Assembly (NCBI GenBank): GCA_002423425.1
Contig: DIWC01000012.1
Location: 1 to 15,085 of the forward strand
DNA length: 15,085 nt
Reading direction: 5' to 3'
Origin: Peptococcaceae bacterium UBA6116
GTDB taxonomy: Bacteria > Bacillota > Desulfitobacteriia > Desulfitobacteriales > Syntrophobotulaceae
This document shows positions 1 through 5,839 of the stretch, piece by piece; the stretch's first letter is position 1, and each line of letters begins with the position of its first letter. The notes beneath the pieces are model-generated. The model made no database searches, was not told where the DNA came from, and saw only the letters and a program-made list of their open reading frames with translations. A program made the position numbers and the translations under genes.

Positions 1-272
1 TTATAAAAAAATACCGCCAGCTAATGATCTTCTCAATCAATCTTTTATTCAGCTTCTCATCAAACTCTATTGGTTCGCCGCACTGATCTTTGAGGAAGGC
101 AGTTATCCAGATCCCACAATTGCAGATGCAATTATGGATAGAGTCATTCATAACGCCTATATCCTGGCGCTTGATTCCAAAATTTCTATGAGAGAAGTGA
201 TGGCCCAAAGAATCATCAAGAATCTCTCATGTTATGAGGAATAAGGTTGTGGCTAGTGCCGACTTGTGGACA
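1..272 (+). mobile_element. 3' end of an IS21-type insertion sequence (partial)
   Basis: The window opens inside the helper-ATPase gene of an IS21-like element. About 28 bases after its stop the sequence reaches TGTGGACA at 265-272; read on the minus strand this begins TGTCCACAAGTCGGC, which resembles the TG-starting ends of IS21-family elements in Gram-positive bacteria. The right boundary at 272 is an inference from that resemblance, since the other end is outside the window. If correct, the IS ends 2 bases short of the stop codon of the next gene. Confidence 0.45.
2..244 (+). pseudogene. istB: IstB-like IS21 helper ATPase, C-terminal remnant
   Basis: The open frame ends at TAA 242-244. 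It contains TIADAIMDRVIHNAYILAL followed by SKISMRE, the conserved C-terminal signature of IstB, the AAA+ ATPase that assists the IS21 transposase IstA. The upstream residues in the same frame fit the family poorly until about WFAAL (around 71-85). The +1 frame just before that point reads FSSNSIG, closer to the family pattern, so a frameshift near base 70 is suspected. The ATPase core (Walker A and B) lies outside the window. What is present can only be the last quarter of the protein. Confident as an IstB relative, less so about the frameshift. Confidence 0.7.
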
Positions 273-274
273 AT

Positions 275-844
275 TTATTCATTCCCCCTCATTTGTTCAT
301 AGATAGCCCGCAGGTTACGGGCAAAGAATTCAAGTAAAAACCCTTGCATATACTGCGCCGCTTTCCATTCGCAGAATTCTTTCATGTCGTCGGGGGCTTG
401 CTCCTTTTGCCCGTACCAATTCGCCGCCTGTTCCATGGACAAATAGAAATCCTTATCCCCGAGAAGACAATCAAGAACGGCGAGCATATAGGGGCTATCT
501 TCAAAATAGCCCTCTTTGACTAACTTCATATTCTGGACGGTATTTTCCGAAAGCCCGAGCAATTCACGCACGGGCTTATTTTCTATGCGCCGACCCGTCA
601 TAAGAAAATCGCAGGTAACGCCGAAAAAGTCAGCTATCCTTAAAAGCTGCTCACAATTCGGCAGGCTTTCCCCCGTGCAATAATAGGAAACCGTTTGGGG
701 ACGAACGCCCAAGTAGTCGGCAAGGGCTTTTTGCGTCGTCTTTTCGCCCGTGTCCGGGTGCGCGTCCATAAAGGCGCGTAACGACGTAGCGAATAAGGCG
801 TTGTATTTATCAACGGGCGGCGGCGTATCGTTTGTTTTCGGCAT
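275..844 (-). CDS. Cro/C1-type helix-turn-helix regulator
   Basis: A 189-residue protein with a helix-turn-helix at about residues 38-62 (TQKALADYLGVRPQTVSYYC) followed by GESLPNCEQLLRIADFFGV, the typical XRE/Cro-C1 pattern. The C-terminal half (about 100-189) is helical, contains several W and Y residues and is not recognised. It may be a dimerisation or sensing domain. The ATG at 844 is supported by AGGAGG on the minus strand about 8 bases upstream. A strong sigma-70-type promoter lies further upstream (935-964), with repeats that could be operators. It faces away from a phage terminase fragment, so it could be a prophage or integrative-element repressor. The stop is directly beside the end of an IS21-type fragment. 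Regulatory targets cannot be read from sequence. Confidence 0.8.
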   Translation of the reverse strand: MPKTNDTPPPVDKYNALFATSLRAFMDAHPDTGEKTTQKALADYLGVRPQTVSYYCTGESLPNCEQLLRIADFFGVTCDFLMTGRRIENKPVRELLGLSENTVQNMKLVKEGYFEDSPYMLAVLDCLLGDKDFYLSMEQAANWYGQKEQAPDDMKEFCEWKAAQYMQGFLLEFFARNLRAIYEQMRGNE

Positions 845-892
845 CGGCTTTTCCTCCTAAAATATCTCTTTACTTGAACATTGCCAAGAAGC

Positions 893-926
893 GCAAACGA
901 ATCTTGATTTATGCGCTATCGTTTGC
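893..926. repeat. Inverted repeat in the leader of the HTH regulator
   Basis: GCAAACGA (893-900) and TCGTTTGC (919-926) are a perfect 8-bp inverted repeat around an 18-base spacer. It lies between the promoter and the ribosome binding site of the minus-strand regulator, so it could be a downstream operator or a leader RNA hairpin. Confidence 0.45.
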
Positions 927-934
927 TATAACCT

Positions 935-964
935 ATTATAGACAAATGAAACTCAATATGACAA
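935..964 (-). promoter_or_regulatory. Promoter of the HTH regulator
   Basis: On the minus strand the -35 is TTGTCA (959-964) and the -10 is TATAAT (935-940), 18 bases apart. The predicted transcript starts near 928 and reads into the regulator at 844. The -35 element lies inside sequence that on the plus strand still encodes terminase residues, so the promoter straddles an old recombination junction. Confidence 0.65.
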
Positions 965-967
965 ATG
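941..967. promoter_or_regulatory. Direct repeats GACAAATG within the promoter (possible operator)
   Basis: GACAAATG occurs at 941-948 and again at 960-967, 19 bases apart. One copy lies in the -10/-35 spacer and the other overlaps the -35 hexamer of the regulator's promoter. Two same-face repeats here fit autorepression by the adjacent HTH protein, but this is inference from position only. Confidence 0.35.
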
Positions 968-1412
968 GTTTGAACGGGGCTTACTGCGCCTATGCGCGGG
1001 CAATTCGATAAACTATTCCGACGTTACGGCGTGGTTTGTGTTTGCGGAAACCGTCAAGGAATATGAACTGTTCCCGGCGTGGGTTTATTACGACAGCTAT
1101 TCGGCGCGGTATTTTGTTGAGGAAATGACGCTCCAAGGCTTTAATATGGTTAGGTGCATACAGGGCGCGAAAACCCTGTCCCTGCCTATGCAAATGTTAG
1201 GCGCTGACTTGCAGGCGCGCAAAATCATTTACAACAATAACCCCATATTGAAATGGTGCTTGACGAATACAGGCGTTCAGACCGACCGCAACGGAAACAT
1301 TGTACCTATAAAAAAACAATAACCCCGGCAGCGGATTGACGGTGCGGCGGCGTTACTTGATTGTTACGTCGGACTTTATGAGCATTACAACGAATTCACG
1401 AACGCAATTTAA
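942..1412 (+). pseudogene. terL: Phage terminase large subunit, C-terminal nuclease-domain remnant
   Basis: The frame beginning near 942 reads WFERGLLRLCAGN, then NYSDVTAWF and FVEEMTLQGFNMV, then QGAKTLSLPM and NNNPILKWCLTNTGV. This is the C-terminal nuclease half of large terminase, the ATP-driven packaging motor that cuts phage DNA. An in-frame TAA at 1320-1322 interrupts it, yet after that codon the same frame continues PRQRIDGAAALLDCYV and ends TNAI at a second TAA (1410-1412), the expected family ending. So the gene carries a nonsense mutation and also lacks its N-terminal ATPase domain. The first family-like residues begin about 951-965, just beside the regulator promoter, marking a deletion junction. 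The ATG at 1038 is internal and not a true start. Confidence 0.85.
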
Positions 1413-1425
1413 GGAGGAATTAGCT

Positions 1426-1740
1426 TTGAAGCTGAAAGACAAGAAAATAGAGGTTTTAGCCGCGACATATGAAACCGACCCGGAGGGCTTTCAAACAGAA
1501 AGCCTTACCCCGATAGCCCCGCCCTTATGGGCGTATTTCCGGCAGCTATCCGGGAAAGAGCTTTACGCCGCCGCAAGTATTCACACCGCCGAGGAAGTCC
1601 AATTCGTGATTAACTGGCGCGACGACATCACGACCGCCCAAGTCATACGCTACAAGGGCGTTGACTATGATATTACACGCGTTGACACATTCGAGGGGTA
1701 TAAGGAGGATTTAACCCTTTACGCAAAACTTAGGGGATAA
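1426..1740 (+). CDS. Phage head closure / head-tail adaptor protein
   Basis: A 104-residue protein starting at TTG 1426. The start is chosen because AAGGAGG (1411-1417) sits 8 bases upstream and the first residues (MKLKDKKIEVLAA) fit a small virion protein. The longer open frame from 1336 would translate out-of-frame terminase sequence. The pattern with a central EEVQFVINWRDDI and a C-terminal YKGVDYDITRVDTFEG matches the SPP1 gp16-like head-closure family, in which the protein joins the portal-adaptor complex to the tail. The ribosome binding site overlaps the terminase stop. In most HK97-type phages portal, protease and capsid genes intervene, so their absence suggests deletion. The gene itself appears intact but is orphaned. 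Confidence 0.75.
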   Translation: MKLKDKKIEVLAATYETDPEGFQTESLTPIAPPLWAYFRQLSGKELYAAASIHTAEEVQFVINWRDDITTAQVIRYKGVDYDITRVDTFEGYKEDLTLYAKLRG

Positions 1741-1768
1741 ATTTAGGTATAATATTTGTCCCAGCGAA

Positions 1769-1796
1769 TTGACTTTATTATCCTATGTGTTAAAAT
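1769..1796 (+). promoter_or_regulatory. Promoter of the restriction-modification operon
   Basis: TTGACT (1769-1774) and TAAAAT (1791-1796) are separated by 16 bases, each one mismatch from consensus. They lie 27 bases before the methyltransferase ATG, which is preceded by AGAGGTGAT. CCTAT (1782-1786) and ATAGG (1795-1799) form a short inverted repeat over the -10 region that could be an operator for the methyltransferase's own N-terminal domain. Confidence 0.55.
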
Positions 1797-1822
1797 AGGT
1801 ATATAAATTTCCCAGAGGTGAT

Positions 1823-2968
1823 ATGATGCCACAACAAGTACATATACGGCTTGACAACCGTATTTATAATAACTTATCCGAATATGCAACCGTTGCTAAT
1901 AAAACAAGGCAAGATTGCATATTAGAAGCGCTAGCACTCCTATTTGAGAAAAAAACGCAAGAGGAGAAGCGCGGCAATGCAAAATTTAGATTTATTGACC
2001 TGTTCGCGGGAATAGGCGGTATGCGCATAGCGTTTGAATCCCACGGCGGCGAATGTGTATTCACAAGCGAATGGGATAAATACTGCCAACGCACATATTT
2101 TGAAAATTTTGGTGTTATGCCTTACGGCGATATTACGGAAATCAATGAGTATGACATACCAGACCACGACATACTTGTTGCGGGTTTTCCTTGCCAACCA
2201 TTTTCTATTGCAGGAGTATCAAAAAAGAATAGTCTAGGACGGGCAACAGGATTTCTTGATAAAACACAAGGAACCTTATTTTTTGACGTCGTGCGGATTA
2301 TCAACGTCAAACGCCCTCGTGCGTTCCTTTTAGAAAACGTAAAAAATTTAAAAAGCCATGATAAAGGAAAAACGTGGAAAGTAATAATGGAATCACTTGA
2401 TGAACTTAATTATGAAGTTTTTCCTTGTGTCCTTGACGGACAGTTATTCAGTCCTCAACACCGCGAAAGAATTTTTATTGTTGGTTTTGATAGGCAACGT
2501 TACGGACGGGAAATTCCCTTTGATTTCGCCATTACCCCTGCTGCAATGCCGGCAAAAGTTAAGGACATATTAGATAGCGAAGTTGATGAAAAATATACCC
2601 TCACTGACCACCTATGGCGGTATTTGCAAGACTATGCAGCAAAACACAAAGCAAAGGGAAATGGTTTTGGTTTTGGTTTGGTTGACCTCAACGGTGTTAC
2701 CCGTACACTAAGCGCAAGATACTATAAAGATGGTTCTGAAATCTTGATACCGCAAGAGGGTAAGAATCCCCGACGACTAACTCCGCGCGAATGTGCTAGA
2801 TTGCAGGGATATAGTGACAGCTTCAAGATACCTATTTCGGACACACAAGCATATAAACAATTTGGAAATTCTGTTGTTGTTCCACTTGTTAGCGCAGTAG
2901 CAGAGAAGATTGTAACTACTCTTGAAGCATCGCCGGAAATCGAGTTTCGGAGGGTACAGAATGGATAA
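1823..2968 (+). CDS. Type II DNA cytosine-5 methyltransferase (Dcm/EcoRII/SsoII-like)
   Basis: A 381-residue modification enzyme that transfers methyl from S-adenosylmethionine to C5 of cytosine, protecting host sites from the nuclease encoded next. Motifs in order: I DLFAGIGG (59-66), IV PCQPF with catalytic Cys124, VI ENV (171-173), VIII QHRER (212-216), a target-recognition region about 225-310, IX LTPRECARLQGY, X QFGNSVVVPL (346-355). The recognition region contains KGNGFGFGLVD and TRTLSARYYKDGSEIL, closely resembling what I recall of Dcm, EcoRII and SsoII enzymes, so a CCWGG or CCNGG target is inferred. Residues 1-45 precede motif I and look like a ribbon-helix-helix DNA-binding extension (VHIRLDNRIYNNLSEYA, then helices). 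Such N-terminal extensions autoregulate M.SsoII-type operons. ATG 1823 has AGAGGTGAT upstream. Confidence 0.95.
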   Translation: MMPQQVHIRLDNRIYNNLSEYATVANKTRQDCILEALALLFEKKTQEEKRGNAKFRFIDLFAGIGGMRIAFESHGGECVFTSEWDKYCQRTYFENFGVMPYGDITEINEYDIPDHDILVAGFPCQPFSIAGVSKKNSLGRATGFLDKTQGTLFFDVVRIINVKRPRAFLLENVKNLKSHDKGKTWKVIMESLDELNYEVFPCVLDGQLFSPQHRERIFIVGFDRQRYGREIPFDFAITPAAMPAKVKDILDSEVDEKYTLTDHLWRYLQDYAAKHKAKGNGFGFGLVDLNGVTRTLSARYYKDGSEILIPQEGKNPRRLTPRECARLQGYSDSFKIPISDTQAYKQFGNSVVVPLVSAVAEKIVTTLEASPEIEFRRVQNG

Positions 2969-4130
2969 CATCGCAAGCAGCGCCATACAAGCCGTGAACA
3001 ACGGACAGATTGCCTATTGTAAATTCTTGTCTGCAAACGACACTGGCAACACCGGAACGCATCAAGCCGGAATTTACATTGCCAAAAATGCAATATCAAT
3101 TCTTTTTGACGAACCGGGCGAAAAAGGCTCAAACAAGGACAAGTTTGTAAAAGTCCGTTGGCAGGACGACTTCACGACGGACAGCCGCTTTATTTATTAT
3201 GGCGCGGGAACGCGCAATGAGTACCGTATTACCCGTTTTGGGCGCGATTTTCCGTTCTTGCGTACAGAACATACAGGTGACTTGTTTGTATTAGCAAAGA
3301 ATGACAATGAAAACTATTCCGGTTATATCCTTGAAACAGAGGACGATATTAACGCCTTTCTTGACGCTTTCGCTATGTCACCTACTGATACAGGAGCAAT
3401 TATACACCAAGAGGATATGCGGCTTGATACACGCGCTGAACTTGCTTTTTCTGAATTTATAAAAGCTCTGACAGTAGATTTCCCCGCCTCTGTTGAAATG
3501 TCCGCGGCGGCACGTCGTATATTCAATACCGTTTATAACCACGAGGAAAACATAGTGCTAAACCCTGACAATCATCTAGTTTCATGGATTGATACGGAAT
3601 ACCGCCTTTTCCGCAAAATAGAATTCAGCCGTTATGGGGATATGATAACAAAGGGTTTTCAGACTGTCGAACAGTTTATTAAAGTTTCTAATATGGTACT
3701 TAACCGTAGAAAAAGCCGCGCAGGAAAATCCCTAGAACATCATTTATCTGCAATGTTTAATGGAAACAGCCTTGTATATCAAGCGCAGCCAAGGACAGAG
3801 GGAAATAAACGTCCTGACTTTCTATTCCCCGGAGAAGCCGCCTATCACGATTTAACATACCCGTCCGAACAGCTTATTTTTTTTGGGGCAAAAACAACCT
3901 GTAAAGACCGTTGGCGGCAGGTAATTAACGAAGCTAACCGAATACATGAAAAACACTTGTTCACATTGCAACAGGGAATTTCAGCCCAGCAGCTTGACGA
4001 GATGGAAGCCGAACATATAACCCTTGTTGTTCCAGCCCCATACATCTCCGCTTATCCACAGGAAAAGCGTGGCAGCATATGGACGCTGAAAAAGTTTATA
4101 GCGTACGCAAAAGAACGGGCGACCGTATAA
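2961..4130 (+). CDS. EcoRII-family type II restriction endonuclease
   Basis: A 389-residue nuclease. ATG 2961 is chosen because GGAGGG lies 6 bases upstream; an in-frame ATG at 2922 has no such support. It overlaps the methyltransferase by 8 bases, implying co-transcription and possibly coupled translation. The N-terminal region (about 18-145) matches the EcoRII-N effector-binding B3-like domain: KFLSANDTGNTGTHQAGIYI, GAGTRNEYRITRFGRDFPFL and GDLFVLAKNDNENY. The C-terminal part (about 215-365) is the EcoRII-C catalytic fold with SRAGKSLE (252-259), RPDFLFP (284-290) and AKTTCKDRWRQVINEANR (310-327). Spacings Asp286, Tyr295, Lys311, Lys315 and Glu324 reproduce the EcoRII active-site pattern as I remember it. 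EcoRII needs two or more CCWGG sites for activity; the two-domain architecture suggests similar effector-site control. It appears complete (EcoRII is about 404 residues). Confidence 0.95.
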   Translation: MDNIASSAIQAVNNGQIAYCKFLSANDTGNTGTHQAGIYIAKNAISILFDEPGEKGSNKDKFVKVRWQDDFTTDSRFIYYGAGTRNEYRITRFGRDFPFLRTEHTGDLFVLAKNDNENYSGYILETEDDINAFLDAFAMSPTDTGAIIHQEDMRLDTRAELAFSEFIKALTVDFPASVEMSAAARRIFNTVYNHEENIVLNPDNHLVSWIDTEYRLFRKIEFSRYGDMITKGFQTVEQFIKVSNMVLNRRKSRAGKSLEHHLSAMFNGNSLVYQAQPRTEGNKRPDFLFPGEAAYHDLTYPSEQLIFFGAKTTCKDRWRQVINEANRIHEKHLFTLQQGISAQQLDEMEAEHITLVVPAPYISAYPQEKRGSIWTLKKFIAYAKERATV

Positions 4131-4162
4131 ATGCGAAATCTGTTTTATTATCAGTTAATATC

Positions 4163-4191
4163 TTTAAGCGATATATAATAGATTTAAGCGA
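4163..4191 (+). repeat. Direct repeats TTTAAGCGA downstream of the nuclease gene
   Basis: TTTAAGCGA occurs at 4163-4171 and 4183-4191, exactly 20 bases apart (about two helical turns), around an AT-rich ATATATAATAGA spacer. It sits in the short gap between the nuclease gene and recombinase debris. Function unknown; a protein-binding site or recombination scar are both possible. Confidence 0.4.
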
Positions 4192-4216
4192 CAAACAAAC
4201 GACAAAATGAAAATAA

Positions 4217-4258
4217 AACACGCTGAAATGCTTGATTTTACTGCATTTATGCCGTGTT
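4217..4258. terminator. Stem-loop between the nuclease gene and recombinase remnant
   Basis: AACACG-CTGAAATGC (4217-4231) pairs with GCATTTATGCCGTGTT (4243-4258) with one bulge or mismatch around an 11-base loop. A-rich sequence precedes it and TATATTTAG follows. It could terminate transcription from the restriction operon, although the U-tract is weak. Confidence 0.5.
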
Positions 4259-4262
4259 ATAT

Positions 4263-4472
4263 TTAGTCTTTTTCAAAATAAACACCGATATTCTTGTTCT
4301 TAAGGGCTCTGGTATAATTCAAACAGTCGACGGTGTTTCTTGCAAATCGGCTAATGGACTTGGTAATCACCATATTGATTTTGCCATCATGGCAGTCGTT
4401 TATCATCCGCTGAAATTCATCGCGCTTCTTTGCCTTCATTCCAGAGATTCCATCATCCGCAATTATATACTT
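4263..4472 (-). pseudogene. Serine recombinase resolvase-domain fragment
   Basis: The minus strand encodes IADDGISGMKAKKRDEF, then INMVITKSISRFARNTVDCL and GVYFEKD before TAA (4263-4265). This is the central part of the resolvase catalytic domain of a large serine recombinase, including the SISRFARN arginine region. The Tyr-Cys-Arg-Val-Ser nucleophile region, the rest of the domain and the whole DNA-binding C-terminus are missing. A TGA (4473-4475) stops the frame upstream and no start codon or ribosome binding site is present. At its 3' end the family sequence (normally YFEKENIN) breaks off at 4268, close to the stem-loop that follows the restriction operon. It is a short dead remnant about 70 residues long. 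Confidence 0.85.
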
Positions 4473-4525
4473 TCAAAGCAAAAAACATATTCAAAGCAGA
4501 AAAGACATCAAAGCAGAAAAGACTT
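4472..4525 (+). repeat. Three imperfect 17-18 bp tandem repeats
   Basis: TCAAAGCA starts at 4473, 4491 and 4508, each followed by A/G-rich AAAA-type sequence; copies two and three share TCAAAGCAGAAAAGAC. The repeats abut the broken upstream edge of the serine recombinase fragment. They may be a replication-slippage product or a binding-site array. Bases 4526-4624 contain no gene I recognise, only a short GTATA-T-TATAC palindrome at 4583-4593. Confidence 0.55.
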
Positions 4526-4624
4526 GAAGAATCTTATTATTCCTGATAAAATGCATTCAGAACTGAGGGGATTGTGAAAATTGTATATTATACCACATTT
4601 CGGTGAGGAGTTATATAGATAAAA

Positions 4625-4660
4625 TCCAAAATTAATTGTTGAGATTTCAATGATTTTGGA
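4625..4660. promoter_or_regulatory. Inverted repeat upstream of the tautomerase gene
   Basis: TCCAAAAT (4625-4632) and ATTTTGGA (4653-4660) are perfect complements, and with one bulge the stem extends through ATTG/CAAT. It lies about 50 bases before the tautomerase start and could be an operator or a leader hairpin. I could not identify a convincing -35/-10 pair here; TATAAA at 4674-4679 is the best -10-like string. Confidence 0.35.
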
Positions 4661-4707
4661 GTTTCGCAATTAACTATAAAAAATAAAATATGAAAGAAGG
4701 TAATAAT

Positions 4708-4896
4708 ATGCCGTTTATACAGTTTGACGGACCCGAACTTACCAAAGAAAAGAAAGCCGAGCTTGTTGAAAAGCTGACCCAAGCTTCAAAGGAAGTATTG
4801 GGTATACCTGAACAAGCGTTCCAGATTTTAATCAGAGAGAACAGCATGGATAACATAGGCGCAGGAGGTAAATTGTTATCTGAAAGGCATAAGTAA
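4708..4896 (+). CDS. 4-oxalocrotonate tautomerase family protein
   Basis: A 62-residue protein beginning MPFIQFDGPELTKEKKAELV. Members of this family use the N-terminal proline, exposed after removal of Met, as a general base to tautomerise enol/keto acids; small size and a beta-alpha-beta fold assembling as a hexamer are typical. Pro2 is present. ATG 4708 is preferred over the in-frame ATG at 4690 because GAAAGAAGG lies just upstream of it and only this start places Pro at position 2. The C-terminal half (PEQAFQILIRENSMDNIGAGG) fits the 4-OT/DmpI-like group. No aromatic-degradation genes are nearby, so the substrate is unknown. It is monocistronic, closed by a strong terminator. Confidence 0.88.
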   Translation: MPFIQFDGPELTKEKKAELVEKLTQASKEVLGIPEQAFQILIRENSMDNIGAGGKLLSERHK

Positions 4897-4902
4897 CTCA
4901 AA

Positions 4903-4944
4903 AAAACAACAGCCTGTTGGCGAGTGCCGGCAGGCTGTTGTTTT
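4903..4944. terminator. Bidirectional rho-independent terminator
   Basis: AAAACAACAGCCTG (4903-4916) and CAGGCTGTTGTTTT (4931-4944) are perfectly complementary, with a nested GGC/GCC in the loop. A-tract on the left and T-tract on the right allow it to stop transcripts in both directions. It sits between the convergent tautomerase and TauE-like genes. Confidence 0.92.
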
Positions 4945-4978
4945 CGTATATTCTTTCTTAATAGTCCTTCCTGTAATT

Positions 4979-5782
4979 TCAAAAGAACATGGAAATAGCC
5001 ATTAATATAATAAATATAACAAAAAACGGACCATAAATCTTATCTAAGGTTTTTTTGTTTATCCGTCTGCCCAATAAAGGTCCCAGCACTGCACCGGTTA
5101 TAGTGCCGGATGCAAGCAGGAATACAAGAAGCCAATTCAAGCTTCCAATTGCACTATGGGTGACTACTCCTGTAACAGCTATGAAAAATAGTATCATGAC
5201 TGATGTGCCAACTACCTCCAAAGAGGAAAGGCCTAAGCTGTACAGCCCTGCAAGAATTGGAGGCGTACCACTTACCCCCAGCATACCTGACATTAGCCCG
5301 CCAAGTAGCCCGAATACCAGTCCTTTTATTATAAAAACCCATGGAACAGGATTGATTTCATTAGCGTTGGGGTCTTCAAGCTGTCCGTTTTCCGCTATTT
5401 CTTCTTTGACCTGTTTTTTCTTTCGTGAAATAACCATTCCCGCTCCCATGACTAGAAGAAAAATCCCAAATATTCTTTTAAGAACTTTTACCGGAATAAT
5501 TGTGACAAGGTAGGAGCCGGTTACTACTCCGACCATTCCCCCTGCCACAAGTATAAAGCCCGTTTTCAGTTTTACATTTCCTGTCCTGTAGTGGCTTATT
5601 GAAGCCGCCAGAGTTGTTGGTATAATTGTTGCAAGAGATACGGATACAGCCTGATCCATTGATATAGCAAACAGCCCTGTCAGCATTCCAACATAAAATA
5701 TTCCTCCGCCGCCACCCATTAAAGAAATTAGAAGTCCTATGACAAGTCCTGCCTCAGGTAATAGATAAATCGGCAAATGCAC
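4979..5782 (-). CDS. TauE/SafE-family membrane permease
   Basis: A 267-residue integral membrane protein with roughly eight hydrophobic segments. It has the two glycine-rich halves typical of the sulfite exporter TauE/SafE (DUF81) family: GLLISLMGGGGGIFYVGML near residue 16 and GLLGGLMSGMLGVSGTPPIL near residue 157. A charged cytoplasmic loop (KKKQVKEEIAENGQLED) separates them. The family moves small anions such as sulfite, sulfoacetate or related organosulfur compounds across the cytoplasmic membrane; the substrate here is unknown. The start is GTG (5780-5782) with AAGGGGTGAT just upstream; the nearby ATG frame terminates immediately. It follows the MFS gene by 57 bases on the same strand and probably shares its transcript, ending at the bidirectional terminator. 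Confidence 0.88.
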   Translation of the reverse strand: MHLPIYLLPEAGLVIGLLISLMGGGGGIFYVGMLTGLFAISMDQAVSVSLATIIPTTLAASISHYRTGNVKLKTGFILVAGGMVGVVTGSYLVTIIPVKVLKRIFGIFLLVMGAGMVISRKKKQVKEEIAENGQLEDPNANEINPVPWVFIIKGLVFGLLGGLMSGMLGVSGTPPILAGLYSLGLSSLEVVGTSVMILFFIAVTGVVTHSAIGSLNWLLVFLLASGTITGAVLGPLLGRRINKKTLDKIYGPFFVIFIILMAISMFF

Positions 5783-5839
5783 TATATCACCCCTTGATCC
5801 ATGAAGCTCTGGAAAGGTTATTAAGAATTTTATTGGAAA

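Noticed and set aside
1038..1322. A separate 94-codon gene starting at ATG 1038
   Set aside because: Terminase homology extends upstream of the ATG and, after the stop, continues in the same frame; it is a slice of a broken terL.
1336..1425. Longer N-terminus for the head-closure protein
   Set aside because: These codons read terminase sequence out of frame; the TTG at 1426 has a good ribosome binding site and fits the family.
2922..2960. Upstream ATG for the endonuclease
   Set aside because: No ribosome binding site at 2922, whereas 2961 has GGAGGG at correct spacing.
4472..4525. CRISPR array
   Set aside because: Units are 17-18 bp in tandem without unique spacers and no cas genes are present.
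4254..4577. Plus-strand 107-codon frame
   Set aside because: The opposite strand encodes recognisable serine recombinase; the plus frame is its shadow plus repeats.
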